Assembly: GCA_964600235.1 (NCBI GenBank)
Contig: CAZRIV010000005.1
Location: 1-64,000, forward strand
Direction of reading: 5' to 3'
DNA length: 64,000 bases
Origin: MWEI01 sp964600235
GTDB taxonomy: Bacteria > Desulfobacterota > Desulfomonilia > UBA1062
Shown here: one piece after another, positions 32,131 through 41,223 of the stretch
Layout: each line of letters starts with the position of its first letter
Numbering within the stretch: the first letter of the stretch is position 1
Notes under the pieces: generated by a model
Databases searched by the model: none
Seen by the model: only the letters and a program-made list of their open reading frames with translations
Told to the model about the DNA's origin: nothing
Translations under genes and position numbers: made by a program

Positions 32131-35100
32131 TGGTCCCGGCACTTCACGATCCTGTCGGGCACCGCAGTGGGCTGGCTCATGGTGGGTTTGGCCTGGTTGA
32201 TGACCGCCTGGTGCCCGCTGAACCGGTACTGCACCTTGATGTACCTGATCCCCATGCCCCTGAGCAGCGAGGCCTCCTTGGGGAAGTCGCCCGGCGAGAA
32301 GGTGCGGGTGCCGCTGCCGAACTCCATGAGGAACTTGGCAAAGGCCTCGGGTCCCGAGTAGGTCTTTGTGAGGGAGAGGTTGCCCACCTCGATGGAAAAG
32401 ATGACCCCACCGCAGCGCTGGCTCGACCAGGTGAGCACCTTGGACACGGGGTAGTTCATGTTCACGATGCTCTGCTGGGAGTCCATGCACTGGAGCACAA
32501 GCTTTGTGGCGTGGGGATGCACCCGTGCGTTGTCATTGGCCTCGGTGGGAAGCCCGTTCACGGTCACTGCGTTATCCGATGCGGCCGCGGCCATGGCCGC
32601 AACCGCCAGGCCCACCTTGGCCCTGGAGAAAAAGCTCAGAAAGGCCTGTTCGAAGGGCAGTGCCCTGCCGAAGACCTCTTTTGCGTAATATCCCCTTTTC
32701 AGATCCCTGCCCACAAAGGGTGCGGCCGGGCCCTTGATGAACTTGGTGGCCAGTCCCTCGGGGCTGAACAGGATCTGGTTCAGCTGCCCCGCGTCGGTTA
32801 TCCCCTGGATGTCCGCCACGACCTCCTTCTCCCAGAGGGACTGGAGATGGCACGCGCTTTCCCGGCAGGTGTACGCGAACAGGAAGTCAAAGGGCCCGTA
32901 TGCAAGCTTCCACAGGGCCTCTGACGGCATGGCGCTCTCGGCGTTCAGACGCCTGGCAGCACTTTGGGCCGCCATGAAGGGCGAGAGCGCCGGGTCGTCG
33001 CCGTAGGCAACGGATGCGGCCTTGAATGCCTCGGAGCGCGACTTGGCGACCGATGCGGCTATCTTATTCAGGGCGTTTTGATAGTCATTGAGCGCTTTCG
33101 CTGCGTTGTAGCCCTGCGTCGCTGCATCCACGGCCTTTTCCTGGCCGATCTTCTCCTGGATCTTCTCCTTCAGCTTCGTGGCCGTCTCGGCAGCCTTTGC
33201 AATGGCCCCGGTCTGCAGCTGGGTCGCAACTGCCTGCGCCCTTTCGAACTCATAGACGAACTTCATCCAGTCGGGCATGGACTCCGTGCTGAACGGCTTC
33301 AGCTCGTCGGCCATGCGCTTGAGTGAGAGGAAGTACAGGCCGTCCTTCGATGCGGCCTTCGATGCAAGCGCACGCCATTCCCGGCTTGTGCCCAGGCGCT
33401 CCATGCCGCGTCCGAAGCCCAGGCCGAAGGCATGCCATGCCTCCACATAGGTCCTGGAGTACCAGGAGACAAACTCGGCCTTGCGCGCGGCGATCGAGGC
33501 CGGGTTGGTCAGAGCGCTCTCGAGATCGAGCAGGAATCCGTCTGCCTGGGCTTTTCCCACCAGGGTGAATGCGGGCTCCACCCTGATTTCGCTTGCGGCA
33601 TCGATGCTGCCTCCCCAGAAGCCCTTGAGCGTAACCGCGGCCCCGGGCGAACTGGAGTTGATCCAGGAAGCAATCCACTCCAGATTCTGCGCCTTGTCCA
33701 TTGCCTGGGCAAGAAGGCCTTCCAGATATGCGTTCTCCTTTTTCAGGGTCTCGACGTCTTCCTCCCACAGGAGCCGGTAGGAGTAGAGCTGCATGAAGGT
33801 CTTTGCGCCCTGGGCGCTCTGGCCTGCAGAGGTCAGCGCGACAATGGGCCGGCCCGTCAGGGCGCTCAGGTCTTCCCCGTTCAGGCGCGCCTTCAGGAGG
33901 TTGATGCGGTGCACGAGATAGACGATGTATTCACCGAGGCGCGTATCGGCAGGGGCTATCGACCTGATATCCACCGAGAGCTGACGGTCGTAGAGCGCCA
34001 GGAACCGCTCATCGAAGAGCCTGCAGAAGTTCCTTTTCAGCCTGTCCTCGGCGTCTCTGCTCTGGGTCAGGCCCAGCCTGGGTATCCACCACGATTCGTT
34101 CCTGTCGTGGACGCGGATCACGGCGGCCTTGTACCTGTTCATAGTGTCCAGGTCGGCGCCCATGTCTCCCCTGAGCTGAACCGCCCGGGTGAACTCGGAA
34201 GGGAATCCCCTCATGATGCCGAGGTTCTTCACGAACGAAAAGCTGAGCATGCCGCAGATGGCGATGCCTATGGCCACCCACGCGAGCAGCCCGAGATTGA
34301 GAGTGAGCCGGTCCCAGGCCAGGGCCCGCCTGGTGGGCGCGAACAGGCTGCGCTCCTTGGGAAGGATCCTGGCGAAGAAATCGTGGAGAAACAGCCCCTT
34401 GCTCGTACCCGGCAGCACCTCGCGGTCTTCGATGAGTCCCAGGGCATTCAGGAAATGCGAATACGGGCTGCCTTCCTGGCGGCCGCTCGAAAAGAACAGG
34501 CCCCTGAGCATGGGGGTCTCCTGGTAGGGGTTCACGTGGAAGGCCCCCTTCATGAAGGCCTCACATCCATCCTTCATGCGGGAGAACTCTTCCGGGAACA
34601 GAAGCAGGGCCGGATCCGGGGTCCTGGTCTCGAGCCTGTGGAAGATGAGGAGGCGCAGCTTGGTGAGGCGCTCGGAAATGGTGTTCAGCGTTCTGGCAAT
34701 GAAGCCGGGATAATCCGTGGACAGGTCGTGATTGATGGCCCCGAAGGCCTGCTGGAGGAGCTCGTCGTCGAGCTGGCCGCAGAACTCGGTCATACCCTGG
34801 ACCAGGTCGCACTTGGTCACCAGGACATAGACCGGGAACCTGCTGCCCAGCACGCGCATGAGCTCGTCGATCCTGCGCCTGATCTGGCGGCCGTCTTCTT
34901 CGAGTGCTTCTGCGCCGGCCTGGAGGATCCTGTCCGCCGCGACGGCAACCACCAGACCGTTGAGCGGCTCCTTTTTCCGGTACTTGGCCAGCAGGTTCAG
35001 GAATCTCTGCCACTCGTCCCTGTCACGGCCCTCGTCCACGGGGATGGCGTAGCGCCCGGCCGTGTCGATGATCACGGCCTGCTCGAAGAACCACCAGTCG

Positions 35101-35573
35101 CAGTTCTTGGTGCCCGAGAGGCCCGAGATCTGGGTCATCTCGGCAAAGGGGCTGGAGAGCCTGGCGCTCTTGATGGCCGTTGTCTTGCCCGAGGCGCTCT
35201 CGCCGATGACCATGTACCAGGGCAGCACATAGAGCGGGTTGCCGAGCTTCTTCAGGCTGGAGCCCTTCAGCGCGTCAATGGCCTCCTTGAAGCGGGACTG
35301 GAGGTCGGTGAACTGCCTGAGTTCATCCGCCTTCAGGGATTTCAGGTAGGCCTCGTCCTGTTCCACGAGCTGGCTGACGAACTTCTCTTCCCTCTTCTTC
35401 ATCAGGATCTGCTTGATCAGGTAGGCGGCAATACCCGCGCCCATGACGCCCAGGAGCAGGAACAGCCCCACCCACCAGGGCCAGTTCAGCACCAGTACGA
35501 TTCCGAAGACGATCAGCAGCGCCAGGAGGACCAGGAGGCCTATGAGCGTGTACTTGAGTATTTGTTTTATCAT
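32127..35573 (-). CDS. tssM: T6SS membrane-complex protein TssM (IcmF)
   Basis: 1148 residues. Two membrane segments at the N-terminus (about 8-29 and 33-53) precede the cytoplasmic NTPase-like domain with intact Walker A GESASGKT (124-131). A third membrane segment lies near residue 420-440 (LLAWVAIGIAICGMLSFSF), and the large periplasmic C-terminal region (about 445-1148) binds TssJ. It overlaps tssL by 4 nt upstream and tagF by 4 nt downstream. The retained Walker A motif indicates a TssM able to bind nucleotide. Confidence 0.95.
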   Translation of the reverse strand: MIKQILKYTLIGLLVLLALLIVFGIVLVLNWPWWVGLFLLLGVMGAGIAAYLIKQILMKKREEKFVSQLVEQDEAYLKSLKADELRQFTDLQSRFKEAIDALKGSSLKKLGNPLYVLPWYMVIGESASGKTTAIKSARLSSPFAEMTQISGLSGTKNCDWWFFEQAVIIDTAGRYAIPVDEGRDRDEWQRFLNLLAKYRKKEPLNGLVVAVAADRILQAGAEALEEDGRQIRRRIDELMRVLGSRFPVYVLVTKCDLVQGMTEFCGQLDDELLQQAFGAINHDLSTDYPGFIARTLNTISERLTKLRLLIFHRLETRTPDPALLLFPEEFSRMKDGCEAFMKGAFHVNPYQETPMLRGLFFSSGRQEGSPYSHFLNALGLIEDREVLPGTSKGLFLHDFFARILPKERSLFAPTRRALAWDRLTLNLGLLAWVAIGIAICGMLSFSFVKNLGIMRGFPSEFTRAVQLRGDMGADLDTMNRYKAAVIRVHDRNESWWIPRLGLTQSRDAEDRLKRNFCRLFDERFLALYDRQLSVDIRSIAPADTRLGEYIVYLVHRINLLKARLNGEDLSALTGRPIVALTSAGQSAQGAKTFMQLYSYRLLWEEDVETLKKENAYLEGLLAQAMDKAQNLEWIASWINSSSPGAAVTLKGFWGGSIDAASEIRVEPAFTLVGKAQADGFLLDLESALTNPASIAARKAEFVSWYSRTYVEAWHAFGLGFGRGMERLGTSREWRALASKAASKDGLYFLSLKRMADELKPFSTESMPDWMKFVYEFERAQAVATQLQTGAIAKAAETATKLKEKIQEKIGQEKAVDAATQGYNAAKALNDYQNALNKIAASVAKSRSEAFKAASVAYGDDPALSPFMAAQSAARRLNAESAMPSEALWKLAYGPFDFLFAYTCRESACHLQSLWEKEVVADIQGITDAGQLNQILFSPEGLATKFIKGPAAPFVGRDLKRGYYAKEVFGRALPFEQAFLSFFSRAKVGLAVAAMAAAASDNAVTVNGLPTEANDNARVHPHATKLVLQCMDSQQSIVNMNYPVSKVLTWSSQRCGGVIFSIEVGNLSLTKTYSGPEAFAKFLMEFGSGTRTFSPGDFPKEASLLRGMGIRYIKVQYRFSGHQAVINQAKPTMSQPTAVPDRIVKCRDQ

Positions 35574-36241
35574 GGCACTATGTTGAACAGCGTGTTGCTC
35601 ACATTATGGAGCACAAAGGCATAGATGAGATACAGAACACCGAACAGCGCGACCGGGAATGCTGCCAGGAGGATGCTCATGAGGTTGAACCTCGCCTGAG
35701 GCCTTTCAGGGATCTTCTCCTGGGTCTGGGCCGGATAGGCCTCGGGGAACAGCTCGCCTTTCTTCAGTGAAGGGATCCCCACCGAGGCGCCCGTGAGGAC
35801 CTTGAGGTTCGAGGTCTTGAGCTGCTCCAGCAGGAAGGCGTCCTCCGCGTTGCCGTAGCGCCCCATGAACCCCATGGCCAGGCATAGGTAGTAGACCTCG
35901 CGCACCTCGTTCTGGTGGGGCCCCAGTGCGTTGAGACGGTCGAAAAAGAGCTCTCCGGCGTTCGTGGTCTGGTAGAACTTCAACTGGAGGGGCTCTTTTG
36001 TCCAGGCGAGCCTTTCAGGCCAGGGGGAGTTCATGACCGCCTCGTCTATCCAGGCACAGATGGCGAACCGCGCCTGGTCATAATCTTCAGGGGCGAAATC
36101 GGCTCCTTTGCGCTGGCTCTCGGCAAGGAGCTGAGTGATCCTTGTCCTCACCTGATCGTAGGGCGCCTGCCTTTTCTGTGCGGTCTTCAGGAAATAGACA
36201 ACATAGGCTATCGCATCGACGAACGCTTCGCTCAAGTGCAT
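35570..36241 (-). CDS. tssL: T6SS membrane-complex protein TssL (DotU/IcmH)
   Basis: 223 residues. The cytoplasmic hook domain reads FAICAWIDEAVMNSPWPERLAWTKEPLQLKFYQTTNAGELFFDRL, the DotU hallmark, and one C-terminal membrane segment (about 184-210, SILLAAFPVALFGVLYLIYAFVL) ends the protein. There is no peptidoglycan-binding OmpA domain, so wall anchoring would have to come from another protein. It overlaps tssM by ATGA. Confidence 0.95.
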   Translation of the reverse strand: MHLSEAFVDAIAYVVYFLKTAQKRQAPYDQVRTRITQLLAESQRKGADFAPEDYDQARFAICAWIDEAVMNSPWPERLAWTKEPLQLKFYQTTNAGELFFDRLNALGPHQNEVREVYYLCLAMGFMGRYGNAEDAFLLEQLKTSNLKVLTGASVGIPSLKKGELFPEAYPAQTQEKIPERPQARFNLMSILLAAFPVALFGVLYLIYAFVLHNVSNTLFNIVP

Positions 36242-36244
36242 GAC

Positions 36245-37627
36245 CTACCCCCTTCCCACCACCATGAGCTCAACCTTCAGGTCACTTGGCGCCGATTCCC
36301 AGAACAGGGCAATGTTGCGGCCCTTGGTGATGCCCGCGAACTGCTCGGAGTTGTGGTCCACCTGGAAATACCAGGCGTTTGCGCGGCGAGGGAGCTCCTG
36401 GGGCGTACGCTCGAGGTGCGTCATCCCCACGCCGGGCAGGGCCCGCACGATGAGGATGGGCAGGTTCTCCCGTGAGCTCAGCTTTGCGCCGGTGGCCAGG
36501 GCGCCCAGGACCGTCTTGGCGTCCTCGGCTGTGGCGACCATCAGGTAGAACCGGTTCCTGCCCTCGAACACGGCCGGCGGCAGATCGGATGAATAGTAGG
36601 TGCCGTCGTAGTTGAGCGCGAACACGTACTCCGGGCCTGCGGTTATCTCGTCCAGCAGCGCGGTGATGACGCTCCCGGCGCGCGAGAAACAGCGCCAGAG
36701 GTTCAGGTGGTCGTACTTGGGGAACTCCAAGGACCCGTCCACGGCATCACCCGACACGCCGTACTGCTCGGAGAAGCTGGAAAGCTCGCCGATGAGCTGC
36801 CGGAGCAGTCCGTAGACCACCCAGGGGTGGGCGTTGGATTCGCTCAGGTGATAGAGCTGGGGGATATAGCGGTTGAGGGATCTGAGTGCCAGGAGATAAA
36901 CCATGTCGCGGCTTCCGAACTCGGCGGTATGTATGCCCCTGTCGCGTTTGAACCCCTCGAGCTGGTATCCGCGCGAGGCGATCTGGTCGCGGATCTCCTT
37001 CACAATCTTTTCCAGGACGCCCGATGCATTCAGCGCCAGACAGGGCGCAATGAAGCTGCTTGAGAGCACGACCTCTTCACCCTGCCTCTCGATCTGGGCG
37101 ATGGGGATGGTCTCGTAGTCGCCGAAGAAGTCCTTTTCCGTCTCCCAGAGGATCCGAAGGGCGTATTTCATCCTCCTGACCTGGGCGGAGGGTCCGCTCT
37201 CGTGGAGGTCCCTGACCTCCTCCGTTGCGGCAGGCGAGATGAAGCGGGTGTTCACGCCGGAAAGGCTCTCTGTCCCGCTTATGGTTGTGACATTCTCACC
37301 CACCGGGTTGAACCTGCGGATTCCGAGGTAGACGGTGAACGGCTTGCCCCCGTCGACCCAGTCGCTGTCGAACTTGCGTGGCTGGACAGTCGCGTTGTCA
37401 GGGACAACGGCATAGGTCATGTCACCGAAGACGAACTCGCCGCTGTCGAGCTGGAAGCTGCCGGTGCCGAAAGCGGATGTCCGTATCTCCATCCTGGCCG
37501 CTCCCCAGAAATTGGGTATGAGATATTTCTGGAGCGGGGTGAGGAGCGAGGCGTGATAGAGGTCGGACAACTGGAAGTGCTGCGGCTGGAGAAACAGCCC
37601 CTGATGCCATAAGAGAGGTCTTTCCAT
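36245..37627 (-). CDS. tssK: T6SS baseplate-membrane connector TssK
   Basis: 460-residue TssK: PLLWHQGLFLQPQHFQLSD at the N-terminus is diagnostic, then FWGAARMEI, TIPIAQIERQGEEVVLSSSFIAPCLAL, LHPDD-like middle helices and the C-terminal HLERTPQELPRRANAWYFQVD. It links the wedge to TssLM. The ATG at 37627 is chosen over the TTG two codons earlier. It ends 3 bp before tssL. Confidence 0.95.
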   Translation of the reverse strand: MERPLLWHQGLFLQPQHFQLSDLYHASLLTPLQKYLIPNFWGAARMEIRTSAFGTGSFQLDSGEFVFGDMTYAVVPDNATVQPRKFDSDWVDGGKPFTVYLGIRRFNPVGENVTTISGTESLSGVNTRFISPAATEEVRDLHESGPSAQVRRMKYALRILWETEKDFFGDYETIPIAQIERQGEEVVLSSSFIAPCLALNASGVLEKIVKEIRDQIASRGYQLEGFKRDRGIHTAEFGSRDMVYLLALRSLNRYIPQLYHLSESNAHPWVVYGLLRQLIGELSSFSEQYGVSGDAVDGSLEFPKYDHLNLWRCFSRAGSVITALLDEITAGPEYVFALNYDGTYYSSDLPPAVFEGRNRFYLMVATAEDAKTVLGALATGAKLSSRENLPILIVRALPGVGMTHLERTPQELPRRANAWYFQVDHNSEQFAGITKGRNIALFWESAPSDLKVELMVVGRG

Positions 37628-37663
37628 TCTCAATCCCTTCTATGAGGATATCATAATCCTTTT

Positions 37664-38275
37664 TTATACGGACGGCGCCGTTGAATCCCCTGAAGCCTTC
37701 TTCCTGGCCGGTTTGGTTTCCTTTTCCGGCTTGTCTTCTTCATTGTCGGCCTTCGGGTCCTGCAGCTGGCGGGCACCGAGGGTCAGGCTGATCTCGAGCC
37801 GCTCGGGCCTAGTGGTCTTGTTCAGCCAGAGGAACCCGGACCTTTCCGTAACCTCAGGTATTTTATAGAGCCTGGTGATCTTTTCCTTGTCAAGGGTATA
37901 GTACCCCGCCACCAGGGCCACGTACTTCGCACCCTCGGCCCTGTCGAGCTTGATGTTCACGTCCTTGCCCGGGCTCACCGCTATCTGCCTGCTCACCGCA
38001 ACGCCCGCGGGGTCAAAGACGGAACATTCCAGCAGGGTGGACAGGCCGCTCCTGCTCCCGGCCAGCTGATTGAAGGCGTTCGGGCTCATGAGCTGGTAGA
38101 CGCAGACCACCAGGGCATGGGCCTTCTTGTCCTTGTAGTTGAGCTGTTTGTCCGCCTTGAGGTGAAGCTCTATGGCATCCTTCTCGTAGGCGTACTTCAC
38201 CGGCTCCACCGGTGCGGATGCGCACGAGAAAATGAATGGAGCAAGGAAGAGAGACACCAGGACTGCTCTGCGCAT
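37664..38275 (-). CDS. tssJ: T6SS outer-membrane lipoprotein TssJ
   Basis: 203 residues with a lipoprotein signal (MRRAVLVSLFLAPFIFSC; lipobox Cys18). The TssJ transthyretin-like fold shows as IELHLKADKQLNY, LVVCVYQLMSPNAFNQL and ISLTLGARQL. A Lys/Glu-rich tail of about 30 residues (KPEKETKPARKKASGD) is unusual for the family. ATG 38275 shares its A with the upstream stop (TAATG), so it is coupled to the preceding gene; longer in-frame readings have no signal peptide. Confidence 0.92.
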   Translation of the reverse strand: MRRAVLVSLFLAPFIFSCASAPVEPVKYAYEKDAIELHLKADKQLNYKDKKAHALVVCVYQLMSPNAFNQLAGSRSGLSTLLECSVFDPAGVAVSRQIAVSPGKDVNIKLDRAEGAKYVALVAGYYTLDKEKITRLYKIPEVTERSGFLWLNKTTRPERLEISLTLGARQLQDPKADNEEDKPEKETKPARKKASGDSTAPSV

Positions 38276-39000
38276 TATCCACCCCCTGTCTTCGTGAATG
38301 ATTTCTGGCAATTCTTCTCGAACTGCCTGAGAAAGTCCAGAGCGAAACGCTCCGAGTCGAACCATTTTTTCACCCGCTTGTACTTTTCCTCAAAGAGCTC
38401 GAAGCTCTCGGCCTTTTTCATAGGGCCTATCTTGAACCCGCCCGAACCCTGGTCCATGGCCTTGGGGTCGAGTTCGGCAAGGATGTATCCCGCAACGGTG
38501 CGGGCCGCTTCCTGGGAGGACTTCTGCGCGGCGAGGAAGGCCTGCCTGATCCGGCCCAGGTACTGCTCGATGGACTCCACCTCGCCCCCACCTCCCAGGC
38601 TGGTGCCGATGATGTGCCTGATGGTCTCGTCTGCCTGGGTGCTTCCCCCCAATGTCGAGTTGATCAGGGCGATAAGGTCATTGAGCATGGTGAACACCGT
38701 GTCCAGCGAGTGCGACAGCCGGCTCGCGAGCTCGGGCGTACCCGGGTCAACGGGTACGTCCCTGCCCAGGAGCAGGGGCACGAGGCGCTCCAGCAGCTCG
38801 TCGCCGGCACCTTGAGGCGTGGGAGGACCTGCGGGGGCGAAGATGCTTTCCAGCCGTCTCAGGATATCCAGCCGCTCGATTCGGGCAAGCCCCCCGAGCT
38901 CCTTATGGAGAAAGGACTCGATGGCGGCCTGGGCACCTGCAGGGTCCCGGGCGTAGATACTCCTGAGCGCCCCGGCCAGGTTATCCATGGATGGTTCCAT
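38275..39000 (-). CDS. TagH C-terminal-domain-like protein lacking an FHA domain
   Basis: 241 residues. The second half resembles the conserved C-terminal domain of T6SS FHA proteins (TagH/Fha1): a helical block SIEQYLGRIRQAFLAAQKSSQEAARTVAGYILAELDPKAMDQ and the closing FELFEEKYKRVKKWFDSERFALDFLRQFEKNCQKSF. No FHA domain precedes it; residues 1-110 are helical and unassigned. It occupies the place immediately upstream of tssJ where fha1 sits in canonical clusters, so the FHA function seems to have moved to the gene at 6163-7203. Family assignment is by pattern only. Confidence 0.7.
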   Translation of the reverse strand: MEPSMDNLAGALRSIYARDPAGAQAAIESFLHKELGGLARIERLDILRRLESIFAPAGPPTPQGAGDELLERLVPLLLGRDVPVDPGTPELASRLSHSLDTVFTMLNDLIALINSTLGGSTQADETIRHIIGTSLGGGGEVESIEQYLGRIRQAFLAAQKSSQEAARTVAGYILAELDPKAMDQGSGGFKIGPMKKAESFELFEEKYKRVKKWFDSERFALDFLRQFEKNCQKSFTKTGGG

Positions 39001-39012
39001 TGCGTGGACCTC

Positions 39013-41022
39013 TTACCTCGACTTGTCCGGTTTTATGATCACGGTCTCTTCCAGTTCATCCGAGTCCCCGGCCGCGGGCCTTTCCGGGGGGGCCTTTTGT
39101 GCGGACTTTGCAGGGGCGCCCTGGATGATGGTCGCCTCGAGATCCTCTTCTGCAGGACTTTCCCTTCGGGCCGAGGCATCCTTAGGGACAGCCTCGGGCG
39201 GTACGGCGCCCATGACCACGGTCTGGTCCGGGGCCTCCGGCTCCTTTGGGGCTGCCGGTTGAGGGGGGTGCTGCATGATGATGGTCTCGGTGCTGAAGTC
39301 ATCATCCACGGGCGGTGCTTCTGTCTGCTGCTGCGGGGGCGCCATGACGAGGGTGGCATCCGCCTCCTCGTGGAGGGCCTCGGGTTGCTGCGGCAATATG
39401 ACGGCAGCCGGCTCGGGTGCGACGTCCGGGATGGGGCCAGGGCTTTCCTGGGACCATTTGGACCTGATCCTGGTGAGGATGGCGCCTATCTGCGCCTCGT
39501 GGGGCTCCTCTCCTTGTTGAGGCACGGGCATGGCCCGCTCCGGGGCTCCCGGCGAGAAAAGCTCCTTCCTCGTTTCTTCAATGATCGCCTCAAGCCTCTC
39601 GGTGAATTCACGCAGGATATCGCCCCGCGCCCCAAAGCCCTGGAGAAGGGTCCTGCCCACATCCAGGGTCTTTTCCCAGAGACCCAGCCACCGCCTGGGT
39701 ACAGGCGCCGGTTCCCGGAAGATACTGTCGGGCCCGAACATGAGCGCATCCTCTTCCAGGGGATTACCCCCGAGCATCCGCGCGATGCCCTCATTGATGG
39801 AACGAGCGTCGAGGGACCGGCTGCCCAGGAGGCTGTGGAACCAGAGCATGCCCATGCACCAGGCGGCATAACCGGACCCGGAAGGCGCCGGCACCTCCGG
39901 GAGAACCGGCTCCATATCCATGAGCGTGGGCTTGAAGGTCCAGAAGGCGCCCAGAAGTCTGCCCTGATCCGGCACCTTCACCCAGAGCCCGTCGGTTCTC
40001 GGCCCGATCCGGGTGCAGGACGATCTCCCCTGTCCGGGGAGCACATATCGCGCTACCTCGTCCAAGAAGGCGAGTTTCAGGTAGAGGACTTCCAGGAACC
40101 TCCTCTCGTCTCCCGCAAACAGCAGGCCTTTTGCTGCACGTCCTTCGAAGCCTTTCACGAGCCCCCTGCGTCCGAACTGCCTCTCGGCGAGGAGGGTCTC
40201 TTCGAGCTCGGGGCACGTGGCGCCCGAGACCAGGGACAAAAAATCCCGCGCATTGAGCGATGCCGCTTCGACCATGAGGAGATGGAAGGGATAGAAGGCG
40301 AGGGGCACGATGACGGAAAGGACCTCACCGTTTTGGTAGCAGGTGCCGCGCTCCTTGCAGCCGACGCAGGGGAGATCACCGTTTGTGAGCCCGGCATAGC
40401 CGAGGATGAGCTCCTGGAGGCCCTTGACGCTTGGCGGGTCCGAAGGGTCTAAGATGCATGAGTAATAGGTCTTTTTGCCCTTGGCCGCGCTGCATGCCGG
40501 GCATGCGAGGTATCGCTTGAGCGAGGTGGAGTAAGCTTGGAGCCCGGCATCTTCGAGGGCTTTGTCGTCCCGGCACAGGGAGAGCCCCTGCGCACACACC
40601 GGGCAGGGGGGGTGGAAGAACCCGTTGACCTTCCTGCAGTAGAAGACCGATGAAAATGGGAGTATGCCGCCTTTTCCATCATCCTGGGCACGCAACGCCA
40701 TCAGCGAGCCGCTCCTGAGGTGAGCCTCATAAGCCCCCTGCCAGGCGGATTCCACATCAGCGTTGGTCAGAGCTCCCATGCCTCCTAGGCCAGGGGGATA
40801 ATCATCCCGGGAAATCAGCAGAAACACCTCCCTGACAGGACTGCCTACGTCGCTTTCCACGCGGGCCTTGATGATGCGGGTCAACGCCCCGGAATCATGG
40901 ACAATGGCAAAGGGAAACCGCGGTGCCGTTCCCGCGGGCAGGTCGTCACCGCAGGGATCGAGCGCGATGTGAAAGGGGGTATCCGCCCCGGCGAGATAGG
41001 GTATCAATGTGGGTTCAGCCAT
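39013..41022 (-). CDS. Zinc-finger protein with a five-repeat Thr tail, first gene of T6SS operon
   Basis: 669 residues, no named family. Three CxxC pairs (CPVC about 140, CPAC about 174, CVGC about 219) with further Cys nearby suggest zinc ribbons around residues 130-230. A globular middle (about 240-490) follows. The last 120 residues are disordered and carry five similar sites: DATLVM (Thr557), TETIIM (Thr580), DQTVVM (Thr601), EATIIQ (Thr631) and EETVII (Thr660). Acidic-x-Thr-two hydrophobics resembles phospho-Thr sites read by FHA domains. ATG 41022 (GGAG upstream) is preferred to TTG 41040. Being promoter-proximal in the T6SS operon, it may scaffold kinase and FHA protein. Confidence 0.75.
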   Translation of the reverse strand: MAEPTLIPYLAGADTPFHIALDPCGDDLPAGTAPRFPFAIVHDSGALTRIIKARVESDVGSPVREVFLLISRDDYPPGLGGMGALTNADVESAWQGAYEAHLRSGSLMALRAQDDGKGGILPFSSVFYCRKVNGFFHPPCPVCAQGLSLCRDDKALEDAGLQAYSTSLKRYLACPACSAAKGKKTYYSCILDPSDPPSVKGLQELILGYAGLTNGDLPCVGCKERGTCYQNGEVLSVIVPLAFYPFHLLMVEAASLNARDFLSLVSGATCPELEETLLAERQFGRRGLVKGFEGRAAKGLLFAGDERRFLEVLYLKLAFLDEVARYVLPGQGRSSCTRIGPRTDGLWVKVPDQGRLLGAFWTFKPTLMDMEPVLPEVPAPSGSGYAAWCMGMLWFHSLLGSRSLDARSINEGIARMLGGNPLEEDALMFGPDSIFREPAPVPRRWLGLWEKTLDVGRTLLQGFGARGDILREFTERLEAIIEETRKELFSPGAPERAMPVPQQGEEPHEAQIGAILTRIRSKWSQESPGPIPDVAPEPAAVILPQQPEALHEEADATLVMAPPQQQTEAPPVDDDFSTETIIMQHPPQPAAPKEPEAPDQTVVMGAVPPEAVPKDASARRESPAEEDLEATIIQGAPAKSAQKAPPERPAAGDSDELEETVIIKPDKSR

Positions 41023-41129
41023 TCTGGACAGCTCCGCCAAGACGGGTGAACAGCCTTGGTGCCTTTGGTTTTCTTCTGATGCCGGTTGTGAATTTCATCC
41101 TCGCATTTCAATAATTTACAGATTGTTCA

Positions 41130-41158
41130 ACTCTATATTCATCGCCATATCTTGTCAA
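41130..41158 (-). promoter_or_regulatory. Sigma70-like promoter of the T6SS operon
   Basis: On the minus strand TTGACA (41153-41158) is followed 17 bp later by TAGAGT (41130-41135), with TATAGA overlapping at 15-bp spacing. It lies about 110 bp upstream of the first T6SS gene, in the AT-rich gap that separates it from the DUF155 gene. The -35 is a perfect match, the -10 is only fair. Confidence 0.5.
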
Positions 41159-41223
41159 GGCAACGTCATGTGTTTGATACGTTTTTTTTCACAATGACCA
41201 TGGCGCTCGGTACGCACATCCCT

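Noticed and set aside
33432..35624. Long plus-strand open frame (730 codons) opposite tssM
   Set aside because: Antisense shadow of a well-conserved gene; no motif or ribosome site.
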